A DNA stretch of 64,000 bases from Bradyrhizobium sp. CCGUVB4N (GTDB lineage Bacteria; Pseudomonadota; Alphaproteobacteria; Rhizobiales; Xanthobacteraceae), in contig NZ_JANADP010000001.1 of assembly GCF_024199945.1 (NCBI RefSeq), forward strand, positions 3,410,001 through 3,474,000, given 5' to 3'. Numbering within the stretch: position 1 is the stretch's first letter; every line of letters starts with the position of its first letter. Positions 8,213-16,686 of this stretch are shown here, one piece after another. The translations under genes were made by a program, and so were the position numbers. The notes under the pieces were generated by a model. That model was given only the letters and a program-made list of their open reading frames with translations. It searched no databases and was not told where the DNA came from.

Positions 8213-8719
8213 TTAGCCCTCAACGAAATTGATCGGCTTGAGAAAATCCTGCTTGCCGATATCGACGCCGTTGTGGCGCAGGATGGCGTAGGCCATGGCG
8301 ATGTGGAAGTAGGTGTTAGGGATCGTCATCTGCAAGAAATAATCCCGGCCGCCGAGGAATTTGCCGGGAGCCCAGGAGAGGCTGACCTTCTGCTCGCCCG
8401 CGTTGGCATATTGCGCCTCGGGGACACTTTTCACGAACGCGATGGTCTTCTTGATCCGGGCGCGCAGCTCGTCGATGGTGCGTTCGTTGTCCTCGTGCCT
8501 TGGCGGTGTCTGGCCCGAAAGCCAGGCGGCCGCGGCCTTGACGTAGTTGCAGGCGCTTTGCACCTGATAGGTGAAGTCCTGCATGTCGGGCGCGAGGCGG
8601 CTGCTCATCAGCACCGCCACATCGAATTTCTTCGCGGCTGCATGCTGCTCGGCCTTGTCGAGGCAGCTCAGGAGATTGGCAAGGTTTTGCGTGCACTGTG
8701 AAACGACGTCGTAATACAT
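8213..8719 (-). CDS. DUF1993-family protein
   Basis: The product is about 168 aa, helical and soluble, with the DUF1993 pattern: MYYDVVSQCTQNLANLLSCL at the start, and FLQMTIPNTYFHIAMAYAIL near the end. I chose the ATG at 8719 because AGGGA lies eight bases before it; ATGs at 8725 and 8737 are possible and add two to six residues. DUF1993 proteins are DinB-like four-helix bundles of unknown function. It is 79 bp downstream of the MFS exporter on the same strand and may be the last gene of the hydrolase-exporter operon. Confidence 0.75.
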   Translation of the reverse strand: MYYDVVSQCTQNLANLLSCLDKAEQHAAAKKFDVAVLMSSRLAPDMQDFTYQVQSACNYVKAAAAWLSGQTPPRHEDNERTIDELRARIKKTIAFVKSVPEAQYANAGEQKVSLSWAPGKFLGGRDYFLQMTIPNTYFHIAMAYAILRHNGVDIGKQDFLKPINFVEG

Positions 8720-8798
8720 GGGCATCTTCCCTGACATTGCGCGGTCACGCCGTAGGGGCCGATGCCCGTGGCACCGACCCCGCTGGCTTTTGTAATCG

Positions 8799-9980
8799 CT
8801 ACGCCGGCATGGTGCACGCCGCGGTGCGGGACGTTTCCGCCGCAGCGATACGCATCGTCGCGAGTTCGGCGAGGATGAAGGCCAAAACAGCAAGGCCCGC
8901 GCCGACAAAGCCGAGATAGTGCGCACCGACGAGCGGGATGGCCGCCGCACCGATCAAGCCTGCCGCAGACATGCCGAAGAACGAACCGGCAGTGTTGAGC
9001 CCAAGGAGAACGGGCGCGATCGACGGTGCCAGCGCAACGAGGCGATATTGCTGCGGCACCAAGAGGCCCCAACCCGCAGCGCCCCAGATCGCGACGACGG
9101 GGATTGCGGTCCACAGTCTGGCGCTGGTCCATGGCATGGTCGCGCTGACGATGGCGAGCACGACCAGCGTCGACAGGATGACCATGCGCGAGCCAATGCG
9201 GTCGATCAACCGGCCGAAGGCGAGGTTGGCGACCGTGCCGCCCGCGCCCCAGAGCACGAGCAGGGTGCCCAGCACGAGCGCGTCGTTGCCGATGGCGCGG
9301 TCGAAGGCGACGGCAAAGTAGGTGTAGACCGTAAAGATGCCGCTGAGATTAACCAGCGTCGTCGCAAGCGTCAGCAGAATGCGGGAGTCGGCCAACGGCG
9401 CGAGGCGCTTGGAGAGCGAGACGGCTGGTGGCAGCGGCACGTCGGTCAGGAACGCCCAGACACCGAGGCCGGCGGCCGTCCCGAGGGCGGCGACGAACAG
9501 CATCGTGTAGCGCCAGTCGCCGAGGCCGCCGATCACCGCGCCCGTGGGCGAACCCAGTGCAGTTGAAAGCGTCAGTCCGGCGACAACGATGGAGAGTGCA
9601 TAGCCGCGCCGCTCGGGCGGCACCAGCATCGCGGCGGAGCCGGTCGCGGTGGGTGAGAACATCGCGGCGCCGACGCCGGCCAGTGCGCGGGTCAGCAGCG
9701 CAATGGTGAAGGTCGGCGAGATCGCGGTCGCGAGGTTCGCAAGCACGAACACGGCGGCGCCTGCGATCAGCATGGTCTTGCGAGAGACGCCAGCTGCGAG
9801 CGCGGCGATGGTCGGCGACAGCAGTGCGAACGTCACCGAGTAGATCGTGGTCATTTGCCCGGCAGCTCCAATGCTGACATCGAAATGCCTGGCGATTTCG
9901 GGAAGCACGCCGGCCACGACGAAACTGTCGGTGCCGAGCGCGAACATGCCGATCGAGAGGACGAGAAGGCGGCGGTCCAT
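8799..9980 (-). CDS. MFS exporter, DHA1 (12-TM) family
   Basis: The 393-aa protein has twelve hydrophobic segments and the family's inter-helix features: LGTDSFVVAGVLPEIA in TM1, SRKTMLIAG in the first loop, GDWRYTMLFV and the second-half repeat near FGRLIDRIGSRM. These match the AraJ/YdhP/Cmx-like drug and sugar efflux group. It lies 27 bp behind the hydrolase gene on the same strand and is likely co-transcribed, which suggests export of a compound made or modified by that hydrolase. The substrate cannot be read from sequence. Confidence 0.85.
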   Translation of the reverse strand: MDRRLLVLSIGMFALGTDSFVVAGVLPEIARHFDVSIGAAGQMTTIYSVTFALLSPTIAALAAGVSRKTMLIAGAAVFVLANLATAISPTFTIALLTRALAGVGAAMFSPTATGSAAMLVPPERRGYALSIVVAGLTLSTALGSPTGAVIGGLGDWRYTMLFVAALGTAAGLGVWAFLTDVPLPPAVSLSKRLAPLADSRILLTLATTLVNLSGIFTVYTYFAVAFDRAIGNDALVLGTLLVLWGAGGTVANLAFGRLIDRIGSRMVILSTLVVLAIVSATMPWTSARLWTAIPVVAIWGAAGWGLLVPQQYRLVALAPSIAPVLLGLNTAGSFFGMSAAGLIGAAAIPLVGAHYLGFVGAGLAVLAFILAELATMRIAAAETSRTAACTMPA

Positions 9981-10007
9981 GATTGTTGTCCTTGATGGGA
10001 GGATGGT

Positions 10008-10883
10008 TCAGGCAGCGGTCTGCTGTGGCGCGAACCGCGCCTTGATCTCGCAGGCGACCTGCGCAACATTTTCGTCGAGCACGAAGTGTCCGCTATCGAG
10101 CCAGACCAGCTTTGCGTCCGGCAGATCGTTCAGATAAGCGCGCGCGCCCGGCGGGATGAAGAACGGGTCGTGCTTGCCCCAGACGATCAAGGTCTTCGGC
10201 AGGTAGCGGCGGAAAGCGGCCTGCCAGTCGGGATAGAGCGCGATGTTGCTCTTGTAGTTCTCGAGCAGATCGACCTGGTAATCCTGCGTGCCCGGACGAT
10301 CGAGCAGCGCCTGGTCGAGGATCCAGTTGTCGGGGTTAACGGCTTCGGGATTCTTCGCGCCGACGAGCCAATGAAACTTGGTGCCCTCGATACTGACGAA
10401 GTCCCGCGCGGGCTTCTCAGTCTCGGCGTTCCGGTTCTCCCACAGCGGCAGCAGCACTTTCTTGGGCGCTTCGCCGACGCCTTCCATGTAGGCGTTGGCG
10501 TTCTGGATGATGAAGCCCTTCACCTGCTCGGGCCGCTGCGTGAACAGGCGGAAGCCGATGGGGCCACCATAGTCCTGCATGTAGAGGATATAGGAGGTGA
10601 GCCCGAGCGCATCGACGAGGCCGGCGACATGTGCGGCGAGGTTGTCGAAGGTGTAGGTGAACTCGTTCCGGGATGGCGCGTCGGAATGGCCAAAGCCGAT
10701 GTAGTCGGGCGCGATGAGATGGAAGCGGTCGGCGAGCGCCGGCATCAGGTCGCGAAACATCTGGCTGGAGGTCGGCAGGCCGTGCAGCAGCAGGATGGTC
10801 GGGGAGGCTGGGTCTCCGGCTTCGCGGTAAAACACCTTGCGGCCGTTCACTGTGACGGTGCGGTGGAGCGTCGGGTGGGGCAT
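10008..10883 (-). CDS. Alpha/beta hydrolase with Asp nucleophile (haloalkane dehalogenase/epoxide hydrolase-like)
   Basis: The 291-aa protein shows a complete alpha/beta-hydrolase core: oxyanion HGLPT (35-39), nucleophile elbow MQDYGGPIG with Asp104, acid Asp239 in VWGKHDPFF and His266 in DSGHFVLDE. An Asp nucleophile rather than Ser points to the haloalkane dehalogenase / epoxide hydrolase branch. The halide-binding Trp that normally follows the nucleophile in dehalogenases is Tyr here (DYGG instead of DWGG), so epoxide hydrolysis or another C-X cleavage is as likely as dehalogenation. It has no signal peptide. It leads the operon with the MFS exporter and is divergent from a LysR gene. Confidence 0.82.
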   Translation of the reverse strand: MPHPTLHRTVTVNGRKVFYREAGDPASPTILLLHGLPTSSQMFRDLMPALADRFHLIAPDYIGFGHSDAPSRNEFTYTFDNLAAHVAGLVDALGLTSYILYMQDYGGPIGFRLFTQRPEQVKGFIIQNANAYMEGVGEAPKKVLLPLWENRNAETEKPARDFVSIEGTKFHWLVGAKNPEAVNPDNWILDQALLDRPGTQDYQVDLLENYKSNIALYPDWQAAFRRYLPKTLIVWGKHDPFFIPPGARAYLNDLPDAKLVWLDSGHFVLDENVAQVACEIKARFAPQQTAA

Positions 10884-11007
10884 GTGGCTTCCCTTTCTGG
10901 CTGTTCCGACCGCCCTGCGGCGTGCGGTGACCTCCTTTTTGGGCTTCCCGGGATTGCCGGGCAGCCGCTAAGATCGGGAGGAACCCTCTCGTTTTATGGA
11001 AGGCCCT

Positions 11008-11913
11008 ATGGACCGCCTGGACGCTATGTCGGTGCTGCTTGCAGCCGTAGAGAGCGGAAGCCTGTCCAAGGCCAGCCGCGAGTTGCGGCTGCCGCTGGCC
11101 ACCGTCAGCCGCAAGGTCGCTGAGCTCGAAGCGCATCTGAAGGCCACGTTGCTGATCCGCTCGGCCAAGGGGCTGGAGCTGACGCCGGCCGGACGCTCCT
11201 ACGTCACCTCGGCGAAATCGATCCTGGAGCAGCTGTCCGAGGCCGAGCGCGCCGCGTCCGGCGAATACAGCGAGCCTAAGGGCGACCTGGTCGTCACCGC
11301 GCCGATCATGTTTGGCCGGATGCATGTGCTGCCGGTGGTGACGCGCTTTCTGGAAGCCTTTTCCGAAGTATCGGTCGGTCTTGTCCTCACCGACCGCGTC
11401 GCGCATTTCCTTGAAGATCAGGTCGATGTCGCCTTGCGTCTGGGTATGCTGCCGGACAGCAATCTGATCGCAGCGCGCGTCGGCGAAGTCCGGCATGTGA
11501 TATGTGCGAGCCCGGACTATCTCGCCGCCAATGGAATTCCTGCGACGCTTGATGACCTCGACAAGCATCGCCTCGTCTCGTTCCAGAGCGTATCGGCGCT
11601 GAGCACGTGGACCTTCGAACACGATGGTGCCGAAAGAACCATCTCGTTCCGCTCGCGCCTCAGCGTCAACACGATCGACGCGGCGATCGATGCCGCGCTC
11701 GCAGGCGCCGGCCTCGTGCGCGCGGTGTCGTATCAGATCGCCGATCACGTGCGCGCGGGGCGTCTCGCCGTCGTGCTCGAGTCATTCGAGCCGCAGCTTC
11801 GCCCGGTGCATCTCGTCTACGACACCCAAAGCCGCCTGCCGTTGAAGCTGCGCGCCTTCGTCGATTTCGTTGTTCCGCGCTTGCGCGAGCGGCTCGTGCA
11901 GGCGAGGCTTTAA
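11008..11913 (+). CDS. LysR-family regulator, divergent from the hydrolase-exporter operon
   Basis: The product is 301 aa from the ATG at 11008 (MDRLDAMSVLLAAVESGSLS), a very typical LysR opening; an ATG 12 bases upstream (10996) is possible but less family-like. The HTH spans about residues 20-40 (PLATVSRKVAELEAHLK) and the effector domain follows from about residue 90. It belongs to the branch that often controls neighbouring efflux or detoxification genes. The 124 bp to the divergent hydrolase start should hold a shared operator, although I see no clear dyad there. It overlaps the convergent GFA gene by four bases. Confidence 0.85.
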   Translation: MDRLDAMSVLLAAVESGSLSKASRELRLPLATVSRKVAELEAHLKATLLIRSAKGLELTPAGRSYVTSAKSILEQLSEAERAASGEYSEPKGDLVVTAPIMFGRMHVLPVVTRFLEAFSEVSVGLVLTDRVAHFLEDQVDVALRLGMLPDSNLIAARVGEVRHVICASPDYLAANGIPATLDDLDKHRLVSFQSVSALSTWTFEHDGAERTISFRSRLSVNTIDAAIDAALAGAGLVRAVSYQIADHVRAGRLAVVLESFEPQLRPVHLVYDTQSRLPLKLRAFVDFVVPRLRERLVQARL

Positions 11914-12332
11914 TCAGCCGGGGTGAAGCGGAGCGTGCCGGCCTGGCGCGTCGGCTTGCCGGTGTCGTTGGTGTGGTTGACACCATCCATGACGGGCACG
12001 TCGGGGAAATCGAACGGGCTGACCCCGTCGAGGCACGCGACGTTGACGGCGTAGAGCGTCGTGTCGGATCGGCGCTGGTGATGGGTGTAGATTCCGCACG
12101 TCGAGCAGAAGAAGTGCTGTGCCGTTCCGGTATGGAAGCGGTAGCTCGTCAGCGCATCTTCGCCCTGCAGGAACTTGATCCCGCCCATCTTCGCCATGAC
12201 CATGACGGCGCCGCGCATCCGGCAGTAGGAACAGGTGCAGCGGCGGATCGAATTGAAGCCGTCGCTGAGCGTCACCTCGAAACGCACGGCACCACAATGG
12301 CACTGGCCAGTTCGAACGTTCGTATCGTCCAC
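11910..12332 (-). CDS. GFA-family (glutathione-dependent formaldehyde-activating enzyme-like) zinc protein
   Basis: About 140 aa with the full GFA cysteine pattern: CHCGAV near the start, CTCSYC, then CSTCGIYTHH. These cysteines bind the structural and catalytic zincs of the CENP-V/GFA fold. Members are annotated as S-hydroxymethyl-glutathione synthases, but most have unknown thiol-adduct substrates. I prefer the GTG at 12332 (GAGG seven bases before it) over the TTG at 12335. It lies 60 bp behind the ATC-hydrolase gene on the same strand and may be the third gene of that operon. Confidence 0.85.
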   Translation of the reverse strand: MDDTNVRTGQCHCGAVRFEVTLSDGFNSIRRCTCSYCRMRGAVMVMAKMGGIKFLQGEDALTSYRFHTGTAQHFFCSTCGIYTHHQRRSDTTLYAVNVACLDGVSPFDFPDVPVMDGVNHTNDTGKPTRQAGTLRFTPAD

Positions 12333-12395
12333 CAAATTGCCTCGCGCTTCCGTTCAGTTCGCGTCTCGCTTTGGTGAACGCGCGGAAGCGCGAAG

Positions 12396-13088
12396 TCAAC
12401 CGTCACGATGCAGCCGCGAGAAGCGGAAATTGCAATGGCTCGCACCGCCCGCCAGCGTCTGCGTCCGTTCCAGATGGATGCCGCGCGTTGCATAGGCGTC
12501 GAAATCGAGCCCGCAGATGTTGGGCAGGATCTCCTTGTCGCCATGGCGGCCCGCGAATTTGCAGAAACCGCAGGCCCGGTAGTTGATGCCGAATTCAAAA
12601 CCGTCGTTCGGCCCCGGCTCGACGAAATCGTAGACGAAGTCCTCCGGAAATTCGGCCTGGTGGCTTGCCGTGACGCTCTTCGCCGCCTGCTCGCGCAGAA
12701 AGGCCTGGTTTTCCGGCGACATGAATTGATCTCCCGCGGCGAGACGTTCCGTCTCAGGCATGGTGAGCAATTGCGCCTTGTGGGTTTCCCGCTCGATGTC
12801 GCGGATCACCGGCAGCGGCACGCCATGTCGCTGCAGCACGCGGCTGGTTGCCATGAATCCGGTGAGGCGGATGAAGACTTCACTCATGCGGCTCGCGGTG
12901 CCGCCGACATAGGGCATCTGGGTGAGCACGACGGCGAGTTCGTCCATCACCTCCTGCTTGATTGTGTCGATATCGGTGAGCTGCGCGCGCTCGCGCAGCA
13001 TCGTATCGGCAAGATCGAGACGTTGGCGCATCGCGGCCTCCATGGCGTCGCGATGCTGCGCGTAGAAGGGATGGATCATCTTATTCAT
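12396..13088 (-). CDS. L-2-amino-thiazoline-4-carboxylic acid hydrolase-like protein
   Basis: The 230-aa protein is helical in its first half and has a Cys-rich second half (RACGFCKFA, LPNICGLDF, SHCNFRF), matching the ATC hydrolase family (the AtcB-like family of the thiazoline-to-cysteine pathway). ATC hydrolase opens the thiazoline ring to S- or N-carbamoyl-cysteine in Pseudomonas; whether that is the substrate here is not known. It starts 33 bp after the RidA-family gene and shares its strand. The GFA gene follows. The grouping suggests processing of a reactive sulfur- or imine-containing amine. Confidence 0.75.
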   Translation of the reverse strand: MNKMIHPFYAQHRDAMEAAMRQRLDLADTMLRERAQLTDIDTIKQEVMDELAVVLTQMPYVGGTASRMSEVFIRLTGFMATSRVLQRHGVPLPVIRDIERETHKAQLLTMPETERLAAGDQFMSPENQAFLREQAAKSVTASHQAEFPEDFVYDFVEPGPNDGFEFGINYRACGFCKFAGRHGDKEILPNICGLDFDAYATRGIHLERTQTLAGGASHCNFRFSRLHRDG

Positions 13089-13121
13089 CGGACCCTCGCA
13101 TCGTGGATTTGGAAAGGGCTG

Positions 13122-13514
13122 TCATTCCGCGGCGATCGCCTCGATCTCCAGCAGCCATTTGCTGTCGACCGTCTCGGCGACGATGACCGTCAGCGCAGGC
13201 TGATGGTCCCCGAGCATCGCGCGGCGAATGATACGGTTGGTCACGAGTTGAGCCCGGTCGGTCAGGAAGGTGTTGACCTTGACCAGATGCTCGACGCCAA
13301 GACCGGCGGCGGCGAGCACCTCCTTGACGTTGCGCCAGGCCTGCTCGCACTGCGCCTCAAAACCTTCGGGCACGGTACCGTCGAGTCTCTCGGGCACCTG
13401 GCCGCTGATGAACAGCAGCCGGCGATGCTGCTTCAGTTCAAGTCCCATGCAGTAGCCGCCGGCGGGCGGGTGGACCGTTGCGGGATTGTGGCTGACGATG
13501 TGGGCTGGGGCCAT
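13122..13514 (-). CDS. RidA-family (YjgF/YER057c/UK114) protein
   Basis: The 130-aa product from the ATG at 13514 (GGAGAAA just upstream) has the RidA layout, including LLFISGQVPE and VKVNTFLTDRAQL. The residue expected to bind the imine carboxylate in true RidA (Arg105 of the E. coli numbering, in a CxxxxLP-type region) is not obvious, so this is probably a Rid2-7-type paralogue rather than housekeeping RidA. Rid proteins hydrolyse reactive enamine/imine intermediates. It leads the operon with the ATC-hydrolase gene and faces away from a short LysR gene. Confidence 0.78.
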   Translation of the reverse strand: MAPAHIVSHNPATVHPPAGGYCMGLELKQHRRLLFISGQVPERLDGTVPEGFEAQCEQAWRNVKEVLAAAGLGVEHLVKVNTFLTDRAQLVTNRIIRRAMLGDHQPALTVIVAETVDSKWLLEIEAIAAE

Positions 13515-13642
13515 GGGGTTTCTCCGGATTGCGGGCGGACCGTATCCGGCGAGATCACTGCGGCGCAAAGCATCATTCCTGCGGTTCAGCGCAAGAAAAT
13601 CTATTGCAAGACCGGCTGCCAAAAGTGTCAAACTCCGCCGCG

Positions 13643-14266
13643 ATGACCTACGCCCTTCCGCCACTCAATGCGCTCCGCGCCTTCGAAGCCGCCGCGCGCC
13701 ATCTCAGCTTCAAGCTGGCCGCGCACGAGCTGCACGTCACGCCCGCAGCCGTTGGGCAGCAGGTGAAAGCGTTGGAGGCGCGCCTCGGCGTGCAGCTGTT
13801 CGAACGGCTGCACAAGCAGCTCATCCTGACTGCGGCAGGCCAGGCCTATCTGCCCGGGGTGTCCGAGGGGTTTCGCCACATTGCGGAGGCGACCTCGCAA
13901 TTGAAACCGTCAGGTGCGGTGCTGCTGCAATTGGGCGCGCATGCCAGCTTCGATTTGCGCCGCCTCGATCTGGCGGCGTTTCGCGAGACACATGCCGAGA
14001 TCGGCTTGCGCGTGCTGCAGCCCGCCGGCCTGCACGAGCTGATCGAAGGCAAGGTCGACCTCTTGATCGCACGTAGCCTCGGCCATCATCCCGGCTATCG
14101 CTGCGATCGCGTCAATGAGGGATCAGGTCTCGGCGATTGGCTGATCGCGCCCGAGGGCACGGCGGATTGCCCCGAGATCGTCAGTTTTCGCGCATGGCTG
14201 CGCGCTGTGGCGGATGAGAAGGCGGGCGCAAACCGCCGTCCGCGGCTGGTCGGCGGCATCGGGTAA
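13643..14266 (+). CDS. GcvA-like LysR regulator with an internally shortened effector domain
   Basis: From the ATG at 13643 the protein is 207 aa, against about 300 for LysR/GcvA regulators. The DNA-binding part is intact: LPPLNALRAFEAAARHLSF, then HVTPAAVGQQVKALEARLGV. The effector domain begins normally (LDLAAFRETHAEIGLRVLQP, VDLLIARSLGHHPGY), then jumps to a segment resembling the very end of GcvA proteins (PEIVSFRAWLRAVADE). About 90 central residues appear to be missing without a frameshift. It is divergent from the RidA/ATC-hydrolase operon with 128 bp between, so it probably controls it, but ligand sensing may be lost or changed. Confidence 0.75.
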   Translation: MTYALPPLNALRAFEAAARHLSFKLAAHELHVTPAAVGQQVKALEARLGVQLFERLHKQLILTAAGQAYLPGVSEGFRHIAEATSQLKPSGAVLLQLGAHASFDLRRLDLAAFRETHAEIGLRVLQPAGLHELIEGKVDLLIARSLGHHPGYRCDRVNEGSGLGDWLIAPEGTADCPEIVSFRAWLRAVADEKAGANRRPRLVGGIG

Positions 14267-14368
14267 GGAGCCTCGGTCACAAACGCTTGACCGGGCTCAA
14301 GGCATGCTTTCTGTGTGGGAGTATGCTACTCAGGCCGCGCTACGTTCCAAAAGGGGTCGTCATCATCG

Positions 14369-14734
14369 ATGCGGTTCGTCCGTACCATCCTGGCATTCGC
14401 CATCGCCATATCCCTGGCGATGCTGCCGGTTGGCGTGTCCGCGGCGAGTCCCGCGATGCCCTCGCATGACATGCAGATGTCGATGCACATGGATGGCGAC
14501 GCCGATATGTCGATGGACGATTGCTGTCCCGACATGAAGGGGACGGGCTCCCACTCCGTTGGCTACAAATGCGGGATGGGTTTCTGCTGCGTCGGCGGGA
14601 TCATCGCGCTCGCCGACATCCGTCCGGTCGCTTTCGAATTTCTCGCCGTTGCCGCCGGCAAGATGACCCTTCCCGAGGATCAGGTCGTCTCTCATCGCGG
14701 CGGTAGTCCTCCCTTCCGGCCTCCTCGAATCTGA
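14369..14734 (+). CDS. Periplasmic Met/His/Asp-rich metal-binding protein, first gene of a Cu/Ag efflux cluster
   Basis: The 121-aa product has a signal peptide (MRFVRTILAFAIAISLAML.. ending VSA) followed by a stretch rich in Met, His and Asp (HDMQMSMHMDGDADMSMDDC), then a Cys-Cys and two further Cys groups (KCGMG, FCCVGG). Such methionine/histidine clusters bind Cu(I) or Ag(I) in the periplasm. It stands just ahead of the FixH-like gene and cusBA. A role as a metal carrier or sensor for the efflux pump is inferred. The real start could also be the ATG at 14315, but the signal peptide supports 14369. Confidence 0.65.
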   Translation: MRFVRTILAFAIAISLAMLPVGVSAASPAMPSHDMQMSMHMDGDADMSMDDCCPDMKGTGSHSVGYKCGMGFCCVGGIIALADIRPVAFEFLAVAAGKMTLPEDQVVSHRGGSPPFRPPRI

Positions 14735-14837
14735 TCTCCCAAAGCCAAAAGACGCGCGCGGCACGGCTGCGCGCGACGATGACTGACGTGCGCGCACCAT
14801 GCGCCACGGCGGAAGATCAATTCATGAGGACTGGACA

Positions 14838-15230
14838 ATGCCTTCCAAATTCAAGACCGCGGCTCTTGCCGCCACCCTTTCGCTTGCCACGTCGGCTGCC
14901 ATCGCGGGTGCCGGCGACTACGCCTTCGAGCCGGTCAAGCCGGAGATGAAGAAGGGCGAGAACGTCATGCTCGCCGTTCGCCTGACCAACAAGCAGACCG
15001 GCAAGCCGGTGTCGGACGCGGTGATCTTCAAGACCCGCGTCGACATGGCGCCGGACGGCATGGCCGAGATGGAGTCGGCCGTTGCGCCGCTGCCATCCAG
15101 GGAGCCTGGCGTGTACGCCTTCAAGACCGACCTGCCGATGGCAGGCCGTTACCAGATGACGCTGTCGGTGAAGGTCCAGGGCGAACCGGAGACGGTCACC
15201 GGCAAGGTGATTGTCACCGCGACCAAGTGA
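14838..15230 (+). CDS. Exported FixH/YtkA-like protein of the Cu/Ag efflux cluster
   Basis: The 130-aa product has a signal peptide (about residues 1-23, ATSAAIA) and a compact beta domain of the FixH/YtkA type (EPVKPEMKKGENVMLAVRLT, then a Gly-rich turn and closing strands ending in TVTGKVIVTATK). AGGA sits seven bases before the ATG. Proteins of this type are often encoded directly upstream of heavy-metal RND pumps in rhizobia and are thought to act in the periplasm. It precedes cusB by 82 bp. The exact role is unknown. Confidence 0.7.
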   Translation: MPSKFKTAALAATLSLATSAAIAGAGDYAFEPVKPEMKKGENVMLAVRLTNKQTGKPVSDAVIFKTRVDMAPDGMAEMESAVAPLPSREPGVYAFKTDLPMAGRYQMTLSVKVQGEPETVTGKVIVTATK

Positions 15231-15312
15231 GCATTCGGGCGCCGCGAAGGCGGCGCCCGAAGTCCCTTTTCCCTTCATCTGGACGCGCGCCTCGGGTGCG
15301 CGGGTAAACGAC

Positions 15313-16686
15313 ATGAAAACGCTGCGTCTTCTGACGATGCTTGTGCTTGGCGGCGCGCTGTCTCTCGACGCCGGGATCGCACCCGCCTGGGCCGCCGACC
15401 CAACGCCACTCTACTATCGTGATCCCGGTGGCGCGCCGCTGTGGTCCGGGGGGCCCAGGAAGGACGATCGCGGGCGCGACTATGTGCCCGTCTATGATGA
15501 TGCGGCAGTCCCGGCCGGACCGAAGCCTCAGCAGCCGGCGGCCTCGCGAAAAATCCTTTACTACCGCAATCCCATGGGTCTGCCCGACACATCGCCCATG
15601 CCGAAGAAGGATTCGATGGGGATGGACTACATCCCCGTCTACGAAGGCGAGGATACCGACGACGGCACGGTCAGGCTTTCGCCGGGCAAGATCCAGCGCA
15701 CGGGCGTGAAGTCCGAGGCTGTCGAGCGACGTGCAATCCGCGTCGCGGTGAAGGCGCCCGGTACGATCCAGCTGGATGAGCGCCGCGTCTCGGTCATTGC
15801 GATGCGCGCCGAAAGCTTTGTCCAGAAGGTCGCCGACGTGACCACGGGCACCCGCGTGAAAGCCGGCCAGCCGCTGATGGACATCTACAGCTCGGCAGTC
15901 GCGTCCGCTGCGGCGGAATATCTGGCGACGATCACCTCCAAAGTGGTTGGCGGCGTCGAGATGTACGGCCGCGGTTCGCGCCAGCGCCTGGTCAATCTCG
16001 ATGTGCCGGAGCCCGTCATCGCGGAGATGGAGAAGACGCGCGTCGCGCCCGTGACCATAAACTGGTCGGCGCCGCGCGACGGGATCGTCCTGGAGCGCAA
16101 CGCGATCGAAGGCATGCGAGCCAATCCCGGCGATGTGCTGTTCCGGATCGCGGATACTTCGGTCGTATGGGCGCTGGTCGACGTCGCCGAACGCGATCTC
16201 GGCAATATCGCGGTTGGGCAGTCGGTGGTCGTTCGTGCGCGCAGCTTTCCCGGCCGAAGCTTCACCGGGAAGATCGCCGTGATCTATCCGCAGGTGAATC
16301 GCGACACCCGCACCGTCCGTGTCCGGATCGAGCTCGCCAATCCCGATGCGATGCTGCTGCCGGATATGTATGTCGATGCCGACATCGACACGGCCAATGC
16401 CACGCCCGTTCTGGCGGTGCCCGACAGTTCAGTGCTCGACACCGGCAGCCGGCAGGCCGTTCTCGTCGACAGAGGGGAAGGGCGCTTCGAACCGCGGGAG
16501 GTCAAGCTTGGCCGTCGCGGCGGCGGCTACATCGAGGTGCGAGAAGGACTTGGCGCCGGCGAGGCGGTGGTCATTTCCGCCAACTTTCTGATCGACGCCG
16601 AAAGCAATTTGAAGGCCGCGCTGAAGGGCTTTGCTGAAGCGGCGCCGAGGGCCACCGAGGCCGGCGCGACGGGAGATCGCCAATGA
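15313..16686 (+). CDS. cusB: CusB-type efflux RND periplasmic adaptor
   Basis: The 457-aa membrane-fusion protein begins with a signal peptide (MKTLRLLTMLVLGGALSL..). Next come two copies of a short heavy-metal-binding module: LYYRDPGGAPLWSG...DYVPVY (about 34-63) and LYYRNPMGLPDTS...DYIPVY (about 80-112); CusB homologues usually have one. The lipoyl/barrel adaptor region follows (VKAGQPLMDIYS, APRDGIVLERNAIEGM, NRDTRTVRVRIELAN). It links the CusA pump to an outer-membrane channel and hands over Cu(I)/Ag(I). The stop overlaps the cusA start (ATGA). No outer-membrane CusC gene is present in the window. Confidence 0.88.
   Translation: MKTLRLLTMLVLGGALSLDAGIAPAWAADPTPLYYRDPGGAPLWSGGPRKDDRGRDYVPVYDDAAVPAGPKPQQPAASRKILYYRNPMGLPDTSPMPKKDSMGMDYIPVYEGEDTDDGTVRLSPGKIQRTGVKSEAVERRAIRVAVKAPGTIQLDERRVSVIAMRAESFVQKVADVTTGTRVKAGQPLMDIYSSAVASAAAEYLATITSKVVGGVEMYGRGSRQRLVNLDVPEPVIAEMEKTRVAPVTINWSAPRDGIVLERNAIEGMRANPGDVLFRIADTSVVWALVDVAERDLGNIAVGQSVVVRARSFPGRSFTGKIAVIYPQVNRDTRTVRVRIELANPDAMLLPDMYVDADIDTANATPVLAVPDSSVLDTGSRQAVLVDRGEGRFEPREVKLGRRGGGYIEVREGLGAGEAVVISANFLIDAESNLKAALKGFAEAAPRATEAGATGDRQ

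Noticed and set aside
14287..14327. TTGACC and TATGCT as a promoter for the Cu/Ag cluster
   Set aside because: The spacer is 29 bp, too long even for MerR/CueR-type promoters, and no dyad lies between the two boxes.
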